Assembly (NCBI RefSeq): GCF_924101635.2
Contig: NZ_CAKMAA020000011.1
Location: 1-64,000 of the forward strand
Direction of reading: 5' to 3'
Source: Candidatus Nitrotoga sp. HW29
Lineage (GTDB): Bacteria > Pseudomonadota > Gammaproteobacteria > Burkholderiales > Gallionellaceae
Length of the DNA: 64,000 nt
This document shows, one piece after another, positions 26,330-38,709 of the stretch (positions are counted from its first letter, which is position 1; each line of letters begins with the position of its first letter). Both the position numbers and the translations under genes were made by a program. The notes beneath the pieces are model-generated. The model did no database searches and was not told the DNA's origin. It saw only the letters and a program-made list of their open reading frames with translations.

Positions 26330-27216
26330 CGCTTCACTCCGGACAAACACGCCCAACCTGCTTCCACAACCGGTGGTCTAAAATCAAACCAGTGATCATA
26401 AATTTTCATGACATCTTCGGCCTGTTCGCCGAGTACGCCGGACAATACAACCTGACCGCCTTGACGCGATGAATCTGCCAGCAATGGTGCAAGTACTTTG
26501 AGGGGATTGGTAAGAATATTGGCTACTACAATATCGACTTGTTGTTTCGGTACGACATTAGGCAAATAGAACTGCGCATCAACTTGATTAACCCTTGCAT
26601 TATCGCGACTAGCTTGCACGGCTTGCGCATCCAGGTCCACACCCGTGGCGCTGGATGCGCCAAGTTTGAGCGCAGCGATGGTCAAAATACCCGAACCGCA
26701 ACCATAATCCAGAACGGATTCACCTTTTTGTAAATGACGATCCAACCAGCGCAGGCACAAGCGGGTCGTGGGGTGGCTCCCGGTACCAAAAGCCAAACCG
26801 GGATCAAGCGTAATGTTAATGGCACTGGAATCGAGCGGGGTGTGCCAGGTAGGCACGATCCAGAGGCGCTGCGAAATGCGGATGGGGTTAAACTGCAATT
26901 GAGTCAGACGCACCCAGTCATTGTCTGCCAAGGTCGCGATAACATAGTTTGGCGGTTGTTGCAGCCCGATGGCGTATGCCGCTTCCAGCATAATTGCATC
27001 TATCGGCGTATCTTCGACAAATAGAGCAGTAACGCGATTGTGTGACCAAAGATGAGAAACAGTTTCGCCCGGTTCGCCAAATATAGCTTGTTCATTTGAG
27101 GTATCAGCATCTGCATCGTGAATATCCACCGATAATGCGCCGAGTGCTAACAGAGTCTCGCTCAGCATCTCCGCTTGGGATGCAGATGCAGTGACCGTCA
27201 GCGTAAGCCAAGCCAT
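26326..27216 (-). CDS. prmA: Ribosomal protein L11 methyltransferase PrmA
   Basis: A 296-residue protein with the PrmA N-terminal substrate-recognition domain (LSVDIHDADA) and a class I methyltransferase domain: DPGLAFGTGSHPTTRLCL, the SAM motif LDYGCGSGILTIAALKLG (about residue 165) and VVANILTNPL. It trimethylates amino groups of ribosomal protein L11. It follows accC by one base, so the accB-accC-prmA-DUF3426 run is one operon. Confidence 0.95.
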   Translation of the reverse strand: MAWLTLTVTASASQAEMLSETLLALGALSVDIHDADADTSNEQAIFGEPGETVSHLWSHNRVTALFVEDTPIDAIMLEAAYAIGLQQPPNYVIATLADNDWVRLTQLQFNPIRISQRLWIVPTWHTPLDSSAINITLDPGLAFGTGSHPTTRLCLRWLDRHLQKGESVLDYGCGSGILTIAALKLGASSATGVDLDAQAVQASRDNARVNQVDAQFYLPNVVPKQQVDIVVANILTNPLKVLAPLLADSSRQGGQVVLSGVLGEQAEDVMKIYDHWFDFRPPVVEAGWACLSGVKR

Positions 27217-27217
27217 A

Positions 27218-28573
27218 TTATTTTACCTTGGTGCGTTCGGCTAGCTTGTGTTCCAGATAATGAATGCTGGTACCACCTCGTAGAAAAGCAGCATCTAACA
27301 TGAGTTCCTGATGCAGCGGAATATTAGTCTCGATACCCTCTACCGCCATTTCTGATAGGGCAGTACGCATGCGTGCTATCGCCTGTTGACGACTGTCCCC
27401 GTATGCGATGATCTTGCCGATCATGGAATCGTAGTGAGGCGGCACAAAATAATTGGCGTACACATGCGAATCCACGCGAATGCCCGGGCCACCAGGAGGA
27501 TGCCAAGTCGTAATGCGGCCAGCCGAGGGCGTGAACTTGTAGGGATGTTCGGCATTGATGCGACATTCAATGGCATGACCTTTGAGTACGATATCATTTT
27601 GCTTGAAACTGAGTTTTTCACCGGCAGCGATGCGGATCTGCTGTTGCACGATATCTATGCCCGTAATCATTTCGCTGACCGGGTGCTCTACTTGTACGCG
27701 AGTGTTCATTTCAATGAAGAAAAACTCATCGTTTTCATACAGAAATTCAAAAGTTCCCGCGCCGCGATAACCAATCTTGCGGCAAGCTGCCGCACAACGC
27801 TCACCAATTTTATTACGAAGACGAGTATTAAGCAGCGGTGCTGGCGCTTCCTCAAGAATTTTCTGATGACGACGTTGCATAGAGCAGTCACGCTCGCCTA
27901 AATACACCGCATTACCATAAGAGTCTGCCAGTACTTGAAATTCGATATGGCGTGGATTTTGCAAAAACTTTTCCATATACACCACAGGATTATTAAATGC
28001 CGCCTGCGCCTCACTACGCGTCATAGTCACGGCATTGAGCAAAGCGGCTTCGGTATGCACCACACGCATGCCGCGTCCACCCCCGCCTCCGGCGGCCTTT
28101 ATAATGACCGGGTAACCAATACTGCGGGCAATTTTGGTGATTTCGGTTGGATTCTCTGGCAGTGCACCATCCACACCTGGCACACAAGGAATATTCGCTT
28201 TTTTCATCGCGTTTTTGGCGGACACTTTGTCGCCCATTAAACGAATGGTTTCCGGCCGTGGGCCAATGAATACAAACCCACTCTTTTCTACACGCTCGGC
28301 GAAGTCAGCGTTCTCAGACAAAAAACCATAGCCTGGGTGGATGGCCTGTGCATCTGTAACTTCCGCTGCGCTAATGATGGATGGGATGTGCAAATAGCTA
28401 TTTAACGAAGAGGCCGGGCCAATACATACCGATTCATCGGCCAGTTTGACATATTTGGCGTCTGCATCAGCTTCGGAATGCACTGCAACAGATTTAATGC
28501 CCATTTCACGACAAGCGCGCTGAACTCTTAAGGCAATCTCGCCTCGATTTGCGATGAGAATTTTTTCAAACAT
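27218..28573 (-). CDS. accC: Acetyl-CoA carboxylase, biotin carboxylase subunit AccC
   Basis: A 451-residue biotin carboxylase with ATP-grasp architecture: start [17 protein letters not shown], the flexible glycine loop [11 protein letters not shown] (about 160-170), [19 protein letters not shown], and the catalytic stretch [20 protein letters not shown]. It carboxylates biotin on AccB, the first half of malonyl-CoA synthesis. Three bases separate it from accB. Confidence 0.97.
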   Translation of the reverse strand: MFEKILIANRGEIALRVQRACREMGIKSVAVHSEADADAKYVKLADESVCIGPASSLNSYLHIPSIISAAEVTDAQAIHPGYGFLSENADFAERVEKSGFVFIGPRPETIRLMGDKVSAKNAMKKANIPCVPGVDGALPENPTEITKIARSIGYPVIIKAAGGGGGRGMRVVHTEAALLNAVTMTRSEAQAAFNNPVVYMEKFLQNPRHIEFQVLADSYGNAVYLGERDCSMQRRHQKILEEAPAPLLNTRLRNKIGERCAAACRKIGYRGAGTFEFLYENDEFFFIEMNTRVQVEHPVSEMITGIDIVQQQIRIAAGEKLSFKQNDIVLKGHAIECRINAEHPYKFTPSAGRITTWHPPGGPGIRVDSHVYANYFVPPHYDSMIGKIIAYGDSRQQAIARMRTALSEMAVEGIETNIPLHQELMLDAAFLRGGTSIHYLEHKLAERTKVK

Positions 28574-28576
28574 TAT

Positions 28577-29023
28577 TTAACCGATGATAAAAAGAGGTTG
28601 ACCATACTCCACCGGCTGGCCACTCTCGACCAGAACCGCACTAATAACACCACTTTGATCAGCTTCGATTTCGTTGAGCAGCTTCATTGCTTCGATAATA
28701 CAAAGCGTGTCGCCCACATTGACGCTCTGGCCCACTTCCACAAAAGGTTTGGCACCAGGAGAGGGGCTGCGGTAAAAACTACCGACCATCGGCGATTTCA
28801 CCACGTGACCATCTGGTGCTGCCGGTTCAGCAAGCTCAGCAGGTGCATCGGACAGCTGCGGGGCGAGCGTGGTCATCTGCTGCTGCGGTGCAGCATAAAC
28901 ATGCTGCACCGCAGCAGCAGAACGTACAATGCGCACGCGTTCTTCACCTTCACTGATTTCCAGCTCGGCAATACCGGAGCTTTCAACAAGTTCAATCAAG
29001 GTCTTGAGTTTACGTAAATCCAT
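28577..29023 (-). CDS. accB: Acetyl-CoA carboxylase biotin carboxyl carrier protein AccB
   Basis: A 148-residue carrier. An N-terminal helical part ([20 protein letters not shown]) and an Ala/Pro-rich linker lead to a biotinyl domain; Lys114 in [12 protein letters not shown] is the biotinylation site, and the thumb-containing segment [18 protein letters not shown] is present. Two bases separate its start from the end of aroQ. Confidence 0.97.
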   Translation of the reverse strand: MDLRKLKTLIELVESSGIAELEISEGEERVRIVRSAAAVQHVYAAPQQQMTTLAPQLSDAPAELAEPAAPDGHVVKSPMVGSFYRSPSPGAKPFVEVGQSVNVGDTLCIIEAMKLLNEIEADQSGVISAVLVESGQPVEYGQPLFIIG

Positions 29024-29025
29024 GA

Positions 29026-29469
29026 TTAGCTCCTAACAGAATATTGCAGCGCGTATTGCACTGCGAGTTCGTAACCGGTTGCACCCAAGCCGCTGATAAC
29101 GCCGATAGCGAGATCAGAAAAATATGATTCTTTACGGAACGGTTCCCGTGCAAACACATTGGAAAGATGGACTTCAATAAATGGTATGGCCACCGCCGCT
29201 AGTGCATCGCGTAAAGCCACACTGGTATGCGTAAACGCCGCAGGGTTAATGACAATAAAATCGGTACCATCCTGACGCACCAAATGTACGCGATCCACTA
29301 AAGCAGATTCAGAATTACTCTGAAAATACAACAGATTTGCGCCTTGCATGCGTGCTAAATGCTGTAACTTGTTGTTAATTTCGTCTAATGTAATATGGCC
29401 ATACACACTTGGCTCACGACTGCCGAGCAAGTTCAGATTGGGGCCATGTAGAACCAAAATGGTTTTCAT
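29026..29469 (-). CDS. aroQ: Type II 3-dehydroquinate dehydratase AroQ
   Basis: A 147-residue dodecameric-type dehydratase of the shikimate pathway. [12 protein letters not shown] opens the protein, Tyr23 is the catalytic base position, Asn75 and His81 ([17 protein letters not shown]) and His101 ([15 protein letters not shown]) line the active site. The start at [11 protein letters not shown] fits the family; an upstream in-frame codon adds six atypical residues. aroQ upstream of accBC is a common arrangement in betaproteobacteria. Confidence 0.95.
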   Translation of the reverse strand: MKTILVLHGPNLNLLGSREPSVYGHITLDEINNKLQHLARMQGANLLYFQSNSESALVDRVHLVRQDGTDFIVINPAAFTHTSVALRDALAAVAIPFIEVHLSNVFAREPFRKESYFSDLAIGVISGLGATGYELAVQYALQYSVRS

Positions 29470-29531
29470 GAACGCAGTTTGCCGCAAATTAGGACAAGTT
29501 GTCTATTATTTAGCAGAAATTGAGTGGAGTA

Positions 29532-29945
29532 TTATGCGAGACGCTCTTCTTGCAAACGCTTACGCAATTCCTCAACAGTAAAAATGGAGGGGATAAAACT
29601 TCCTCGCAATGCGAGTAAATCTTTTTCAACGCTCACCAGTGCATCTACCCTGGCTTTGTGTGCCACGGCCAAAAATACTTGGCAAAATATACCGTGCGAT
29701 GGCATCCAGTTGGATATGGACGCTGTTTCACAGTATGGGAAAAATTCTTCCAACAACAAATCCTGCTCGGGGATCGACAAATCAAATTTTGGGTAATTCA
29801 ATGAATCAAATAAATCTTCTTTTGTTGCGTTACTAATCACCGGACGAATAGATTTCATTTGCCAAGCTTTTTTCAACCATGCCAAATTCCCATTAGCAAA
29901 CAACAATGCAGAAAGTATTACATTGGTATCAAGAACAACACGCAT
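29532..29945 (-). CDS. PIN-domain toxin-like protein (COG1569 type)
   Basis: A 137-residue PIN-fold protein. MRVVLDTNVILSALL carries the first catalytic aspartate (Asp6); the acidic residues in LFDSLNYPKFDLS, and the ARVDALVSVEKDLLAL segment, fit the metal-binding set of this subfamily, which is annotated as putative toxin of a toxin-antitoxin system. Such toxins are ribonucleases; the target here is unknown. Its ATG follows the stop of the small upstream gene by one base. It is 62 bases ahead of aroQ on the same strand and might be cotranscribed with it. Confidence 0.8.
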   Translation of the reverse strand: MRVVLDTNVILSALLFANGNLAWLKKAWQMKSIRPVISNATKEDLFDSLNYPKFDLSIPEQDLLLEEFFPYCETASISNWMPSHGIFCQVFLAVAHKARVDALVSVEKDLLALRGSFIPSIFTVEELRKRLQEERLA

Positions 29946-29946
29946 A

Positions 29947-30174
29947 TTATTCTTTGGGGCGGCGCGCCCAAGCACACGCGTCAGCTACATCTTTTTCGGA
30001 AATTCCCGATGCAATCAATTTATCACGTACCGCTTCAACGCTTTGAGCCAAGGCGGGTGCTAAAACAGTAGTGGGGCTGTCAGCTTCAATATCAAAATGT
30101 TCAGCAGTTTCCACTGGAGAAACAATTTTATCTGGCGACATGATCTGATTGCTTGGAGTTATCTTGACTTGCAT
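29947..30174 (-). CDS. Putative antitoxin paired with PIN toxin
   Basis: A 75-residue protein directly upstream of the PIN gene. The C-terminal half (ALAQSVEAVRDKLIASGISE, then KDVADACAWARRPKE) is helical and ends in a basic run; I cannot place it firmly in a named antitoxin family. The role as antitoxin is inferred from gene order, size and the one-base spacing to the PIN gene. GAGG lies eight bases before the ATG. Confidence 0.65.
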   Translation of the reverse strand: MQVKITPSNQIMSPDKIVSPVETAEHFDIEADSPTTVLAPALAQSVEAVRDKLIASGISEKDVADACAWARRPKE

Positions 30175-30672
30175 GGTAGCTACCTCAGTGGCAAACAGAA
30201 ATAATTTAAGGTAAACAGAATAAAATTGTACTTGAGAAAATGGACGTGCGCAACCGTAGGCCGGCGCCCAACTCTGGGGAGTAGCGAAGTCTGTCGGCCT
30301 TAACTACCATTAAAACAAATGGTGGGCAACCTGGCCCTCCAAATGATGTGCTGCGCTGTATCTGAACGAAAAATAGATTGTTAAATCATATATGTGGCGC
30401 ACGCACCAACACGTACAGATGGTTAAATATTAAATGGTTACCCAGACTAAAGTCACTTAAATTTTAAAGAGCGAATACTTTGATAAGAAATACGATCATC
30501 ACTATTAAAAAATTTATATATAAGCAATTGAATTAACTTGATTAAACTGATAACCATTTTTCTCCTGTTGCCCTAAACAGGGCAGTGCGGCATAATTACC
30601 AACTAGTTTGTTACAAAAATAGTTTATTTATCCTTTAATATTAAAGAGAGATGTTCAGGAGGTTAGAGAAAG
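30175..30672. other. Intergenic region upstream of tkt
   Basis: Nearly 500 bases without a gene. It contains a GC-rich imperfect repeat (30258-30300), a small hairpin ACCAT/ATGGT (30306-30323), and a hairpin TGCCCT-AAAC-AGGGCA (30569-30584) about 90 bases before tkt. The left part should hold the antitoxin promoter (minus), the AT-rich right part the tkt promoter (plus). Confidence 0.5.
30258..30300. repeat. REP-like GC-rich inverted repeat
   Basis: AGGCCGGC and GTCGGCCT pair over eight positions (one G-U) around a 27-base loop that itself contains CCCA/TGGG. Short GC-rich elements starting GTAGGC.. are common dispersed intergenic repeats in proteobacteria. The loop sequence GGGGAGTAGC recalls the manganese riboswitch but the remaining conserved parts are missing. 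Confidence 0.4.
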
Positions 30673-32688
30673 ATGGCTGCGGCGCGTAAGGTATACCCCC
30701 CCAAGTTTAATGACACTACTGGAGCGATCCGCGCTTTGGCAATGGACGCAGTTCAAAAAGCAAACTCTGGCCATCCTGGCGCACCCATGGGCATGGCAGA
30801 AATTGCCGAAGTGCTGTGGATCCACCATCTGCGCCATAATCCGGCTAACCCTAAATGGGCCGACCGTGACCGTTTCGTGTTTTCTAATGGCCATGGCTCG
30901 ATGCTGATTTATGCCCTGTTGCATTTAACTGGCTACGACTTGCCGATTGATGAATTAAAGCGCTTCCGCCAACTACATTCTCAGACCCCAGGTCACCCGG
31001 AATATGGCTACACTGCTGGCGTCGAAACCACTACTGGCCCGCTCGGTCAAGGCATTACCAATGCAGTAGGTTTTGCACTGGCGGAAAAAATGCTGGCGAA
31101 TGAATTTAATCGGCCCGGTCACGAGATCGTTAACCATCATACTTATGTTTTCCTCGGCGACGGTTGCATGATGGAAGGTATTTCGCATGAATCTTGTGCA
31201 CTAGCCGGCACTTGGGGACTCGGCAAGCTGATCGCCTTCTGGGACGACAACGGCATTTCCATTGATGGGCATGTTGAAGCTTGGTTTACCGATGATACAG
31301 CCAAACGCTTCGAGTCTTATGGTTGGCACGTAATCGCCAATGTGGAAGGCCATGATCCCGAAGCAATAGATGACGCCATCAAGGCTGCTAAAGAAGTTAC
31401 CGACAAGCCTACATTAATTTGCTGCAAAACCATCATCGGCGCGGGTTCCCCGAACAAGGCGGGCACGCATGATGTACATGGCGCTGCATTAGGCGATGCG
31501 GAAATCGCTGCTACACGCGAATATATAGGATGGAAATACCCACCATTCGAAATCCCAGCACACGTTTATCAGGCGTGGAATGCGCGTACCAAAGGTGAGG
31601 GTCTGGAAAAATTATGGGACAACAAGTTTGCAGAATACCGCAAGGCTTATCCTCAGGAAGCGGCTGAATTTGAACGACGCATGAAAGGTGATTTGCCAGC
31701 AGACTGGACACAACATGCTGCGGACATGATCGCTAAAATCAATGAAAAGGCGGAAACCATTGCTTCACGCAAGGCTTCACAGAATGCAATTAACGGTCTG
31801 GTACCGGCGTTACCTGAATTTCTTGGCGGCTCGGCAGATCTGACCGGTTCAAACCTAACCAATTGGACGGGCGCCAAGCATATTCATGGAAAATCAACCG
31901 GTAACTACATTAGTTACGGGGTACGCGAATTCGGCATGTCGGCCATTATGAATGGCGTAGCGTTGCATGGCGGCTTTCTACCATTTGGCGGCACTTTCCT
32001 GATGTTCTCAGAATATGCGCGCAACGCATTACGCATGGCTGCGTTGATGAAACAGCGTGTGATTTTCGTGTACACACATGACTCTATTGGACTGGGCGAA
32101 GATGGGCCAACTCATCAGCCCGTGGAACAAACCGCCACGCTACGCTATATTCCAAATATGGACGTTTGGCGCCCTTGCGATACGGTGGAATCTGCCGTGT
32201 CATGGGTTGCGGCTATTGAACGTAAAACTGGTCCGAGCAGTCTTATCTTTAGCCGTCAAAATTTGGCATTCCAAAAGCGCGATGCAGATCAAATTGCCAA
32301 TATCCGCAAGGGTGGTTATGTGTTGTCAGAAGCTGCCAATGGCAAGCCACAAGCTCTCATTATCGCGACGGGCTCCGAAGTGGGTTTGGCTATGGATGCA
32401 CAAAAGGCATTGGCTCAGGACGGCATTAATGTACGAGTGGTTTCCATGCCCTCAACCAATGTATTTGATCGTCAAGATCAGGCATATAGGGATAGCGTAT
32501 TACCAAAGGGTAGTAAGCGCGTAGCTGTCGAAGCAGGCGTGACGGGGTTTTGGTACAAATACGTTGGTTTAGACGGTGCGGTAATCGGTATGGATACTTT
32601 CGGCGAATCTGCCCCGGCAGGCGAGTTGTTCAAACATTTCGGCTTTACCGTTGACAATGTGGTGAATGCTGTAAAAAGCATACTTTAA
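30673..32688 (+). CDS. tkt: Transketolase
   Basis: A 671-residue thiamine-diphosphate enzyme. Key segments are [13 protein letters not shown] (about 32-44), the TPP/Mg motif GDGCMMEG beginning near 162, [12 protein letters not shown], and in the second half [21 protein letters not shown] with [11 protein letters not shown]. Transketolase moves two-carbon units between sugar phosphates in the Calvin cycle and pentose phosphate pathway. GGAGG lies ten bases before the ATG. It begins the carbon-metabolism cluster tkt-gapA-pgk-pyk-fba, but a 494-base structured spacer separates it from gapA. Confidence 0.97.
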   Translation: MAAARKVYPPKFNDTTGAIRALAMDAVQKANSGHPGAPMGMAEIAEVLWIHHLRHNPANPKWADRDRFVFSNGHGSMLIYALLHLTGYDLPIDELKRFRQLHSQTPGHPEYGYTAGVETTTGPLGQGITNAVGFALAEKMLANEFNRPGHEIVNHHTYVFLGDGCMMEGISHESCALAGTWGLGKLIAFWDDNGISIDGHVEAWFTDDTAKRFESYGWHVIANVEGHDPEAIDDAIKAAKEVTDKPTLICCKTIIGAGSPNKAGTHDVHGAALGDAEIAATREYIGWKYPPFEIPAHVYQAWNARTKGEGLEKLWDNKFAEYRKAYPQEAAEFERRMKGDLPADWTQHAADMIAKINEKAETIASRKASQNAINGLVPALPEFLGGSADLTGSNLTNWTGAKHIHGKSTGNYISYGVREFGMSAIMNGVALHGGFLPFGGTFLMFSEYARNALRMAALMKQRVIFVYTHDSIGLGEDGPTHQPVEQTATLRYIPNMDVWRPCDTVESAVSWVAAIERKTGPSSLIFSRQNLAFQKRDADQIANIRKGGYVLSEAANGKPQALIIATGSEVGLAMDAQKALAQDGINVRVVSMPSTNVFDRQDQAYRDSVLPKGSKRVAVEAGVTGFWYKYVGLDGAVIGMDTFGESAPAGELFKHFGFTVDNVVNAVKSIL

Positions 32689-34181
<1,493 letters not shown>

Positions 34182-34263
34182 ACATGCATGCAAGGCGAGG
34201 AAGCCCCTCGCTTTTTGCGTTTCTTCTTATCGTTTCACCTCAAATGATTAATTGGAGAAAGAA

Positions 34264-35448
34264 TTGTCCGTAATCAAAATGACAGATTTGGATCTCAAGG
34301 GCAAACGTGTCCTGATCCGCGAAGACTTGAATGTTCCCCAAGCCGATGACGGCACTATCACCGATGATACCCGCATCCGGGCAAGCATGCCTACTATCCA
34401 GCACGCCATAAAAGCGGGGGCCAAAGTAATGTTGATGTCCCACCTTGGTCGCCCTGAAGAAGGTATATACTCAGAGGCTGATTCCCTAAAACCTGTAGCC
34501 AAGCGTTTATCTGACTTGCTTGGCAAAGAGATACGGGTCATTAAAGATTGGCTGGACGGCGGCTTCACCATCGCCGATGACGAAGTCGTACTGTTCGAGA
34601 ACGTACGATTTAATAAAGGTGAAGGCAAAAATAACGACGACTTGTCCCAAAAAATGGCTAAGCTGTGCGATATCTATGCGATGGATGCATTTGGTACCGC
34701 GCATCGCGCACAGGCTTCCACCCACGGTGTGGCGAAATATGCACCAGTGGCATGTGCCGGTCCACTCCTGGCAGCAGAATTGGAAGCCTTAGGCAAGGCA
34801 TTGAAAAACCCGGCTCACCCGCTAATCGCCATTGTTGGCGGTTCTAAAGTTTCAACCAAATTGACCGTATTGGAATCGTTATCACACATTGTGGATCAAT
34901 TGATCGTCGGTGGCGGCATTGCCAATACTTTCATTAAAGCGGCGGGTTATAACGTCGGTAAATCGCTATATGAACCCGATCTTGTAGCCGAAGCCCAGCG
35001 TTTAATACAAGCCGCCAAGTCCAAAGGCGGATCAATTCCGGTACCTACCGATGTAGTTGTAGGCAAGAAGTTCGATGCCAATGAGCCAGCCGTAGTTAAA
35101 AAAGTGGCTGATATCACTGACGATGATATGATTTTTGATATTGGCCCGGAAACTGCCCAGACTTATGCAGCCTATCTGAAAAACGCTGCAACCATTGTGT
35201 GGAATGGCCCGGTAGGCGTATTTGAATTTGACCAATTTGGCGCCGGCACCAAAACACTGGGCATGGCGATTGCGGAAAGTCCCGCGTTTTCTATCGCCGG
35301 TGGTGGGGATACGCTGGCGGCGATTGCCAAATACAAAATCAGCGATCAAGTAAGCTATATTTCCACGGGTGGTGGTGCATTTCTAGAATTTCTAGAAGGT
35401 AAAAAATTACCAGCGGTAGAGATTCTTGAACAACGTGCGACGAAGTAA
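34264..35448 (+). CDS. pgk: Phosphoglycerate kinase, TTG start
   Basis: A 394-residue kinase that makes ATP from 1,3-bisphosphoglycerate or runs in reverse for CO2 fixation. Motifs include [33 protein letters not shown] and the C-terminal GGGDTLAA with [13 protein letters not shown]. The start is a TTG: GGAG lies six bases before it and translation from there gives [11 protein letters not shown], the same opening as the E. coli enzyme. The ATG five codons later has no ribosome-binding site. Confidence 0.96.
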   Translation: MSVIKMTDLDLKGKRVLIREDLNVPQADDGTITDDTRIRASMPTIQHAIKAGAKVMLMSHLGRPEEGIYSEADSLKPVAKRLSDLLGKEIRVIKDWLDGGFTIADDEVVLFENVRFNKGEGKNNDDLSQKMAKLCDIYAMDAFGTAHRAQASTHGVAKYAPVACAGPLLAAELEALGKALKNPAHPLIAIVGGSKVSTKLTVLESLSHIVDQLIVGGGIANTFIKAAGYNVGKSLYEPDLVAEAQRLIQAAKSKGGSIPVPTDVVVGKKFDANEPAVVKKVADITDDDMIFDIGPETAQTYAAYLKNAATIVWNGPVGVFEFDQFGAGTKTLGMAIAESPAFSIAGGGDTLAAIAKYKISDQVSYISTGGGAFLEFLEGKKLPAVEILEQRATK

Positions 35449-35463
35449 ATAAGACGAGAAATT

Positions 35464-36903
35464 ATGTTACGCAGAACCAAAATTGTTGCCACTCTGGGGC
35501 CAGCCTCCGGCGACCAGAAAGTACTGGAGCAAATGATACTTGCTGGCGTGGATGTGGTGCGCATGAATTTTTCCCATGGCACAGCGCAAGATCACGTGGC
35601 GCGTGTTGAAAAAGTGCGCGCTGCAGCGGCTGCATGTGGCCGTATTATAGGGATTCTTGCCGACCTGCAAGGCCCAAAAATTCGGGTGGGTAAAATTGAA
35701 AATGACAAAATCATTCTCAAGCAAGGGGATATTTTTATTCTGGATGCGGAATGGACAGGTCTCGGCAATCAAGAACGAGTTGGTCTCGACTACAAAAACT
35801 TACCTAAAGATGTCAGTAAAGGTTCGGTGTTGTTGCTGAATGATGGAATGCTGGAATTCGATGTCATCGAAGTTAAAGGCGCGCAAATTATCTGCAAAGT
35901 AGTGTGTGGCGGTGTGCTCTCCAACAACAAGGGCATCAATCGCAAGGGCGGTGGTTTGACTGCGCCTGCGCTTACCGACAAAGACAAGGAGGACATCAAG
36001 ACCGCAGCTTTGATTAAAGCGGATTATCTGGCAATTTCCTTCCCGCGTTCGGCGAATGACATGAAATTGGCGCGCAAACTGATGCACGCGGCTGGTGGCA
36101 AAAGCTTGTTAATGGCTAAAATTGAGCGCGCTGAAGCCATTACTGTACTGGACGAAATTATTGATGCATCCGACGCTATCATGGTGGCCCGAGGCGACCT
36201 TTCCGTGGAAGTGGGAGATGCAGCCGTACCAGGCTTGCAAAAACGCATGATCCGCATGGCACGCGCCAAAAACAAACTGGTTATCACCGCCACACAGATG
36301 ATGGAATCCATGATCACTAACCCGATTCCTACTCGGGCGGAAGTATCGGACGTGGCAAATGCAGTACTGGATGGTACCGATGCGGTCATGCTGTCGGCAG
36401 AAACAGCGGTGGGCGACTATCCCATCGAAACCATCAAATCCATGGTACGCATCTGTATTAACGCGGAAAGTGAGATGGAAGATATCGCCACCAGTCACCG
36501 TCTGCTGCAAACGAAATTCGCACGTATTGATCAGGCTATCGCCATGTCCGCGCTATATGCTGCTTCTCACTTTACGATCAAAGCGATTGTAGCACTAACC
36601 CAATCCGGTTCGACTCCTCTGTGGATGTCCCGTGTTAATGCAAGGGTACCGATCTTTGCATTAACACCAACTGAGTCTACTTTGAGTAAAGTAACGCTAT
36701 TCAGCGGAGTCCATCCGATTGCGTTTAACACGACATCAAAAGTTCCTTCAGTAGAATTGCGTGCAGCGGAGGATGAACTGGTACGTTTAGGATTAGTACA
36801 CGACGGTGACATGATTGTGATGACAATAGGTGAAGCCGTTGGTAAGGCTGGCTATACCAATACCATGAAAATTGTCCGGGTAGGCGATCACCGTAAACAC
36901 TAA
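35464..36903 (+). CDS. pyk: Pyruvate kinase
   Basis: A 479-residue enzyme converting phosphoenolpyruvate and ADP to pyruvate and ATP. The start RRTKIVATLGPAS, RMNFSHG, the metal/phosphate motifs MAKIERAEA and MVARGDLSVEVG, and ATQMMESMITNPIPTRAEVSDVANAV are all present, with the C-terminal allosteric domain following (about 350-479). It starts 15 bases after pgk. The combination with pgk is regular in Nitrosomonadales. Confidence 0.96.
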   Translation: MLRRTKIVATLGPASGDQKVLEQMILAGVDVVRMNFSHGTAQDHVARVEKVRAAAAACGRIIGILADLQGPKIRVGKIENDKIILKQGDIFILDAEWTGLGNQERVGLDYKNLPKDVSKGSVLLLNDGMLEFDVIEVKGAQIICKVVCGGVLSNNKGINRKGGGLTAPALTDKDKEDIKTAALIKADYLAISFPRSANDMKLARKLMHAAGGKSLLMAKIERAEAITVLDEIIDASDAIMVARGDLSVEVGDAAVPGLQKRMIRMARAKNKLVITATQMMESMITNPIPTRAEVSDVANAVLDGTDAVMLSAETAVGDYPIETIKSMVRICINAESEMEDIATSHRLLQTKFARIDQAIAMSALYAASHFTIKAIVALTQSGSTPLWMSRVNARVPIFALTPTESTLSKVTLFSGVHPIAFNTTSKVPSVELRAAEDELVRLGLVHDGDMIVMTIGEAVGKAGYTNTMKIVRVGDHRKH

Positions 36904-36993
36904 TGAGTTGAAACATGGCTCAGTTTTCCCATACACTGCTGGATTCTGTTGTTGATTTTGTTTAGTAACTTTTAAATTTCCTAGGAGAAAAAA

Positions 36994-38058
36994 ATGGCTC
37001 TTGTTTCATTACGCCAGCTGCTGGATCATGCAGCCGAGAACGGATACGGCCTGCCCGCATTCAATGTCAATAATTTGGAACAAGTCAAGGCAATCATGGA
37101 GGCAGCGGATGAAACGAATAGCCCAGTGATTATGCAAGGCTCAGCTGGTGCCCGCAAATATGCAGGTGAAGCATTCTTGCGTCACCTGATTCTCGCTGCG
37201 GTAGAAACTTATCCGCACATTCCGGTAGTCATGCACCAAGATCATGGAGCCTCTCCGGCTGTTTGTATCAACGCTATTCGTTCCGGATTCTCCAGCGTCA
37301 TGATGGATGGTTCTCTGAAAGAAGATGCAAAAACTCCTTCCTCTTATGAGTACAACGTTGAAATAACAAGTAAAGTAGTCAATATTTCCCACGCGGTCGG
37401 TGTATCCGTTGAAGGTGAGCTGGGTTGCTTAGGCTCACTTGAAACCGGCATGGGCGAACAAGAAGATGGACAAGGCGCAGAAGGAAAACTAGATCACTCG
37501 CAACTACTTACCGATCCGGAAGAAGCAGCCGATTTTGTCAGGAAAACTGGTGTTGATGCATTGGCGATAGCCATCGGCACCTCGCACGGCGCATACAAAT
37601 TCACCCGTCCACCTACAGGCGACACGTTGGATATTAATCGCATCAAGGCAATCCACGCCCGCATTCCCAACACTCACTTGGTAATGCATGGTTCTTCTTC
37701 TGTACCGCAAGAATGGTTGAAAATCATTGACCAGTTTGGCGGCGATATGGGGGAAACCTACGGCGTGCCCGTTTCAGAGATAGTCGAGGGTATCAAACAC
37801 GGCGTGCGAAAAGTTAATATCGACACAGACCTGCGCATGGCATCTACAGGCGCGGTGCGTCGTCATTTGGCACAAAACCCCAAAAATTTTGATCCACGTA
37901 AATTCTTGGCAGAATCGACCATAGCCATGAAAGAAATTTGCAAGGCACGTTATGAAGCCTTCGGCTCTGCTGGCCAAGCTTCAAAAATAAAAGCATTACC
38001 ACTGGATACAATGGCCATCAGGTATACTAAAGGTGAACTAAAAGCGATCGTTAAATAA
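36994..38058 (+). CDS. fba: Class II fructose-bisphosphate aldolase (Calvin-cycle subtype)
   Basis: A 354-residue zinc aldolase. [27 protein letters not shown] opens the protein in two conserved blocks; HQDHGAS supplies zinc-binding histidines; [18 protein letters not shown] and [10 protein letters not shown] are conserved active-site segments. Length and sequence fit the group found in autotrophs (TIGR01521-like), which joins dihydroxyacetone phosphate with glyceraldehyde-3-phosphate or erythrose-4-phosphate. AGGAG is six bases before the ATG; a strong terminator follows. Confidence 0.96.
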   Translation: MALVSLRQLLDHAAENGYGLPAFNVNNLEQVKAIMEAADETNSPVIMQGSAGARKYAGEAFLRHLILAAVETYPHIPVVMHQDHGASPAVCINAIRSGFSSVMMDGSLKEDAKTPSSYEYNVEITSKVVNISHAVGVSVEGELGCLGSLETGMGEQEDGQGAEGKLDHSQLLTDPEEAADFVRKTGVDALAIAIGTSHGAYKFTRPPTGDTLDINRIKAIHARIPNTHLVMHGSSSVPQEWLKIIDQFGGDMGETYGVPVSEIVEGIKHGVRKVNIDTDLRMASTGAVRRHLAQNPKNFDPRKFLAESTIAMKEICKARYEAFGSAGQASKIKALPLDTMAIRYTKGELKAIVK

Positions 38059-38080
38059 TTTAATGTAAACACAATAAAAA

Positions 38081-38105
38081 AAGCGGTTTTCAAACCGCTT
38101 TTTTT
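38081..38105 (+). terminator. Strong intrinsic terminator of the carbon-metabolism cluster
   Basis: AAGCGGTTT-TC-AAACCGCTT forms a perfect nine-pair stem followed by TTTTT; an A-run before the stem makes it usable in both directions. It lies 22 bases after the fba stop codon. Confidence 0.93.
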
Positions 38106-38344
38106 ATTCCTAGAATTACAGCTAAACATCTGTAGCTAGCACCATAAATTATAAATTTTTCCAGTTTTCATTACACACGCCTAATCTCCTACAAATTTGT
38201 TAGCTCTCATCCTAAAAAACCTCACCGTTCAATTCCGGAATTGGGAAAATTATTTACGCCAATATTTGTGCATTAGAAGAAAAAATGCGAAGCTGGTAAC
38301 ATTGAAGCCTTTGTAAGTATGAAATTAAGAATACTTTAAACATC

Positions 38345-38677
38345 ATGCAATATGTACAAAACCTTCCTCTTTCCCCACCTTTAAAAGGGTTAGATGATAC
38401 CCAAGAAGTAACCAAGCTAACTGAAATTAAACCAGTTAAACCCGCCCTGGAACACATCCAGCCGTCACTCGTATTTCGGCCATTCACACGATCTGAACAT
38501 CCGAAAAACCCGTCATTCGAAAGGCGAAATGTAGAACCCCATCTTGGTGAACGCCGAAAAATCTGCCGTCGTATCAAAACTCAGCCTCTTCTGAAAGAGC
38601 TTCGCTCAAAGGTAGACCGACGACACCGCAAACAAAGAAAAACAGATATCACAGAACATATAGATGAAAATGCTTAG
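38345..38677 (+). CDS. Small basic protein of unknown function upstream of ppk2
   Basis: A 110-residue protein, I do not recognise a named family. The C-terminal 40 residues are very basic and have an arginine-pair pattern: ERRKICRRIKTQPLLKELRS, then KVDRRHRKQRKTDI and the acidic end TEHIDENA. Small proteins with repeated RR/DRR patterns occur in other gamma- and betaproteobacteria, which is why I regard this one as real. No good ribosome-binding site precedes the ATG. It ends 32 bases before ppk2 and is probably cotranscribed with it; a link to polyphosphate or nucleic acid binding is only inference from charge. Confidence 0.5.
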   Translation: MQYVQNLPLSPPLKGLDDTQEVTKLTEIKPVKPALEHIQPSLVFRPFTRSEHPKNPSFERRNVEPHLGERRKICRRIKTQPLLKELRSKVDRRHRKQRKTDITEHIDENA

Positions 38678-38709
38678 AATTAAAAATTATTCATATTTTT
38701 GGTGAGCTT

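Noticed and set aside
30258-30345. Manganese (yybP-ykoY) riboswitch upstream of tkt
   Set aside because: Only GGGGAGTAGC matches; the second conserved loop and the closing helices are missing and no manganese transporter follows.
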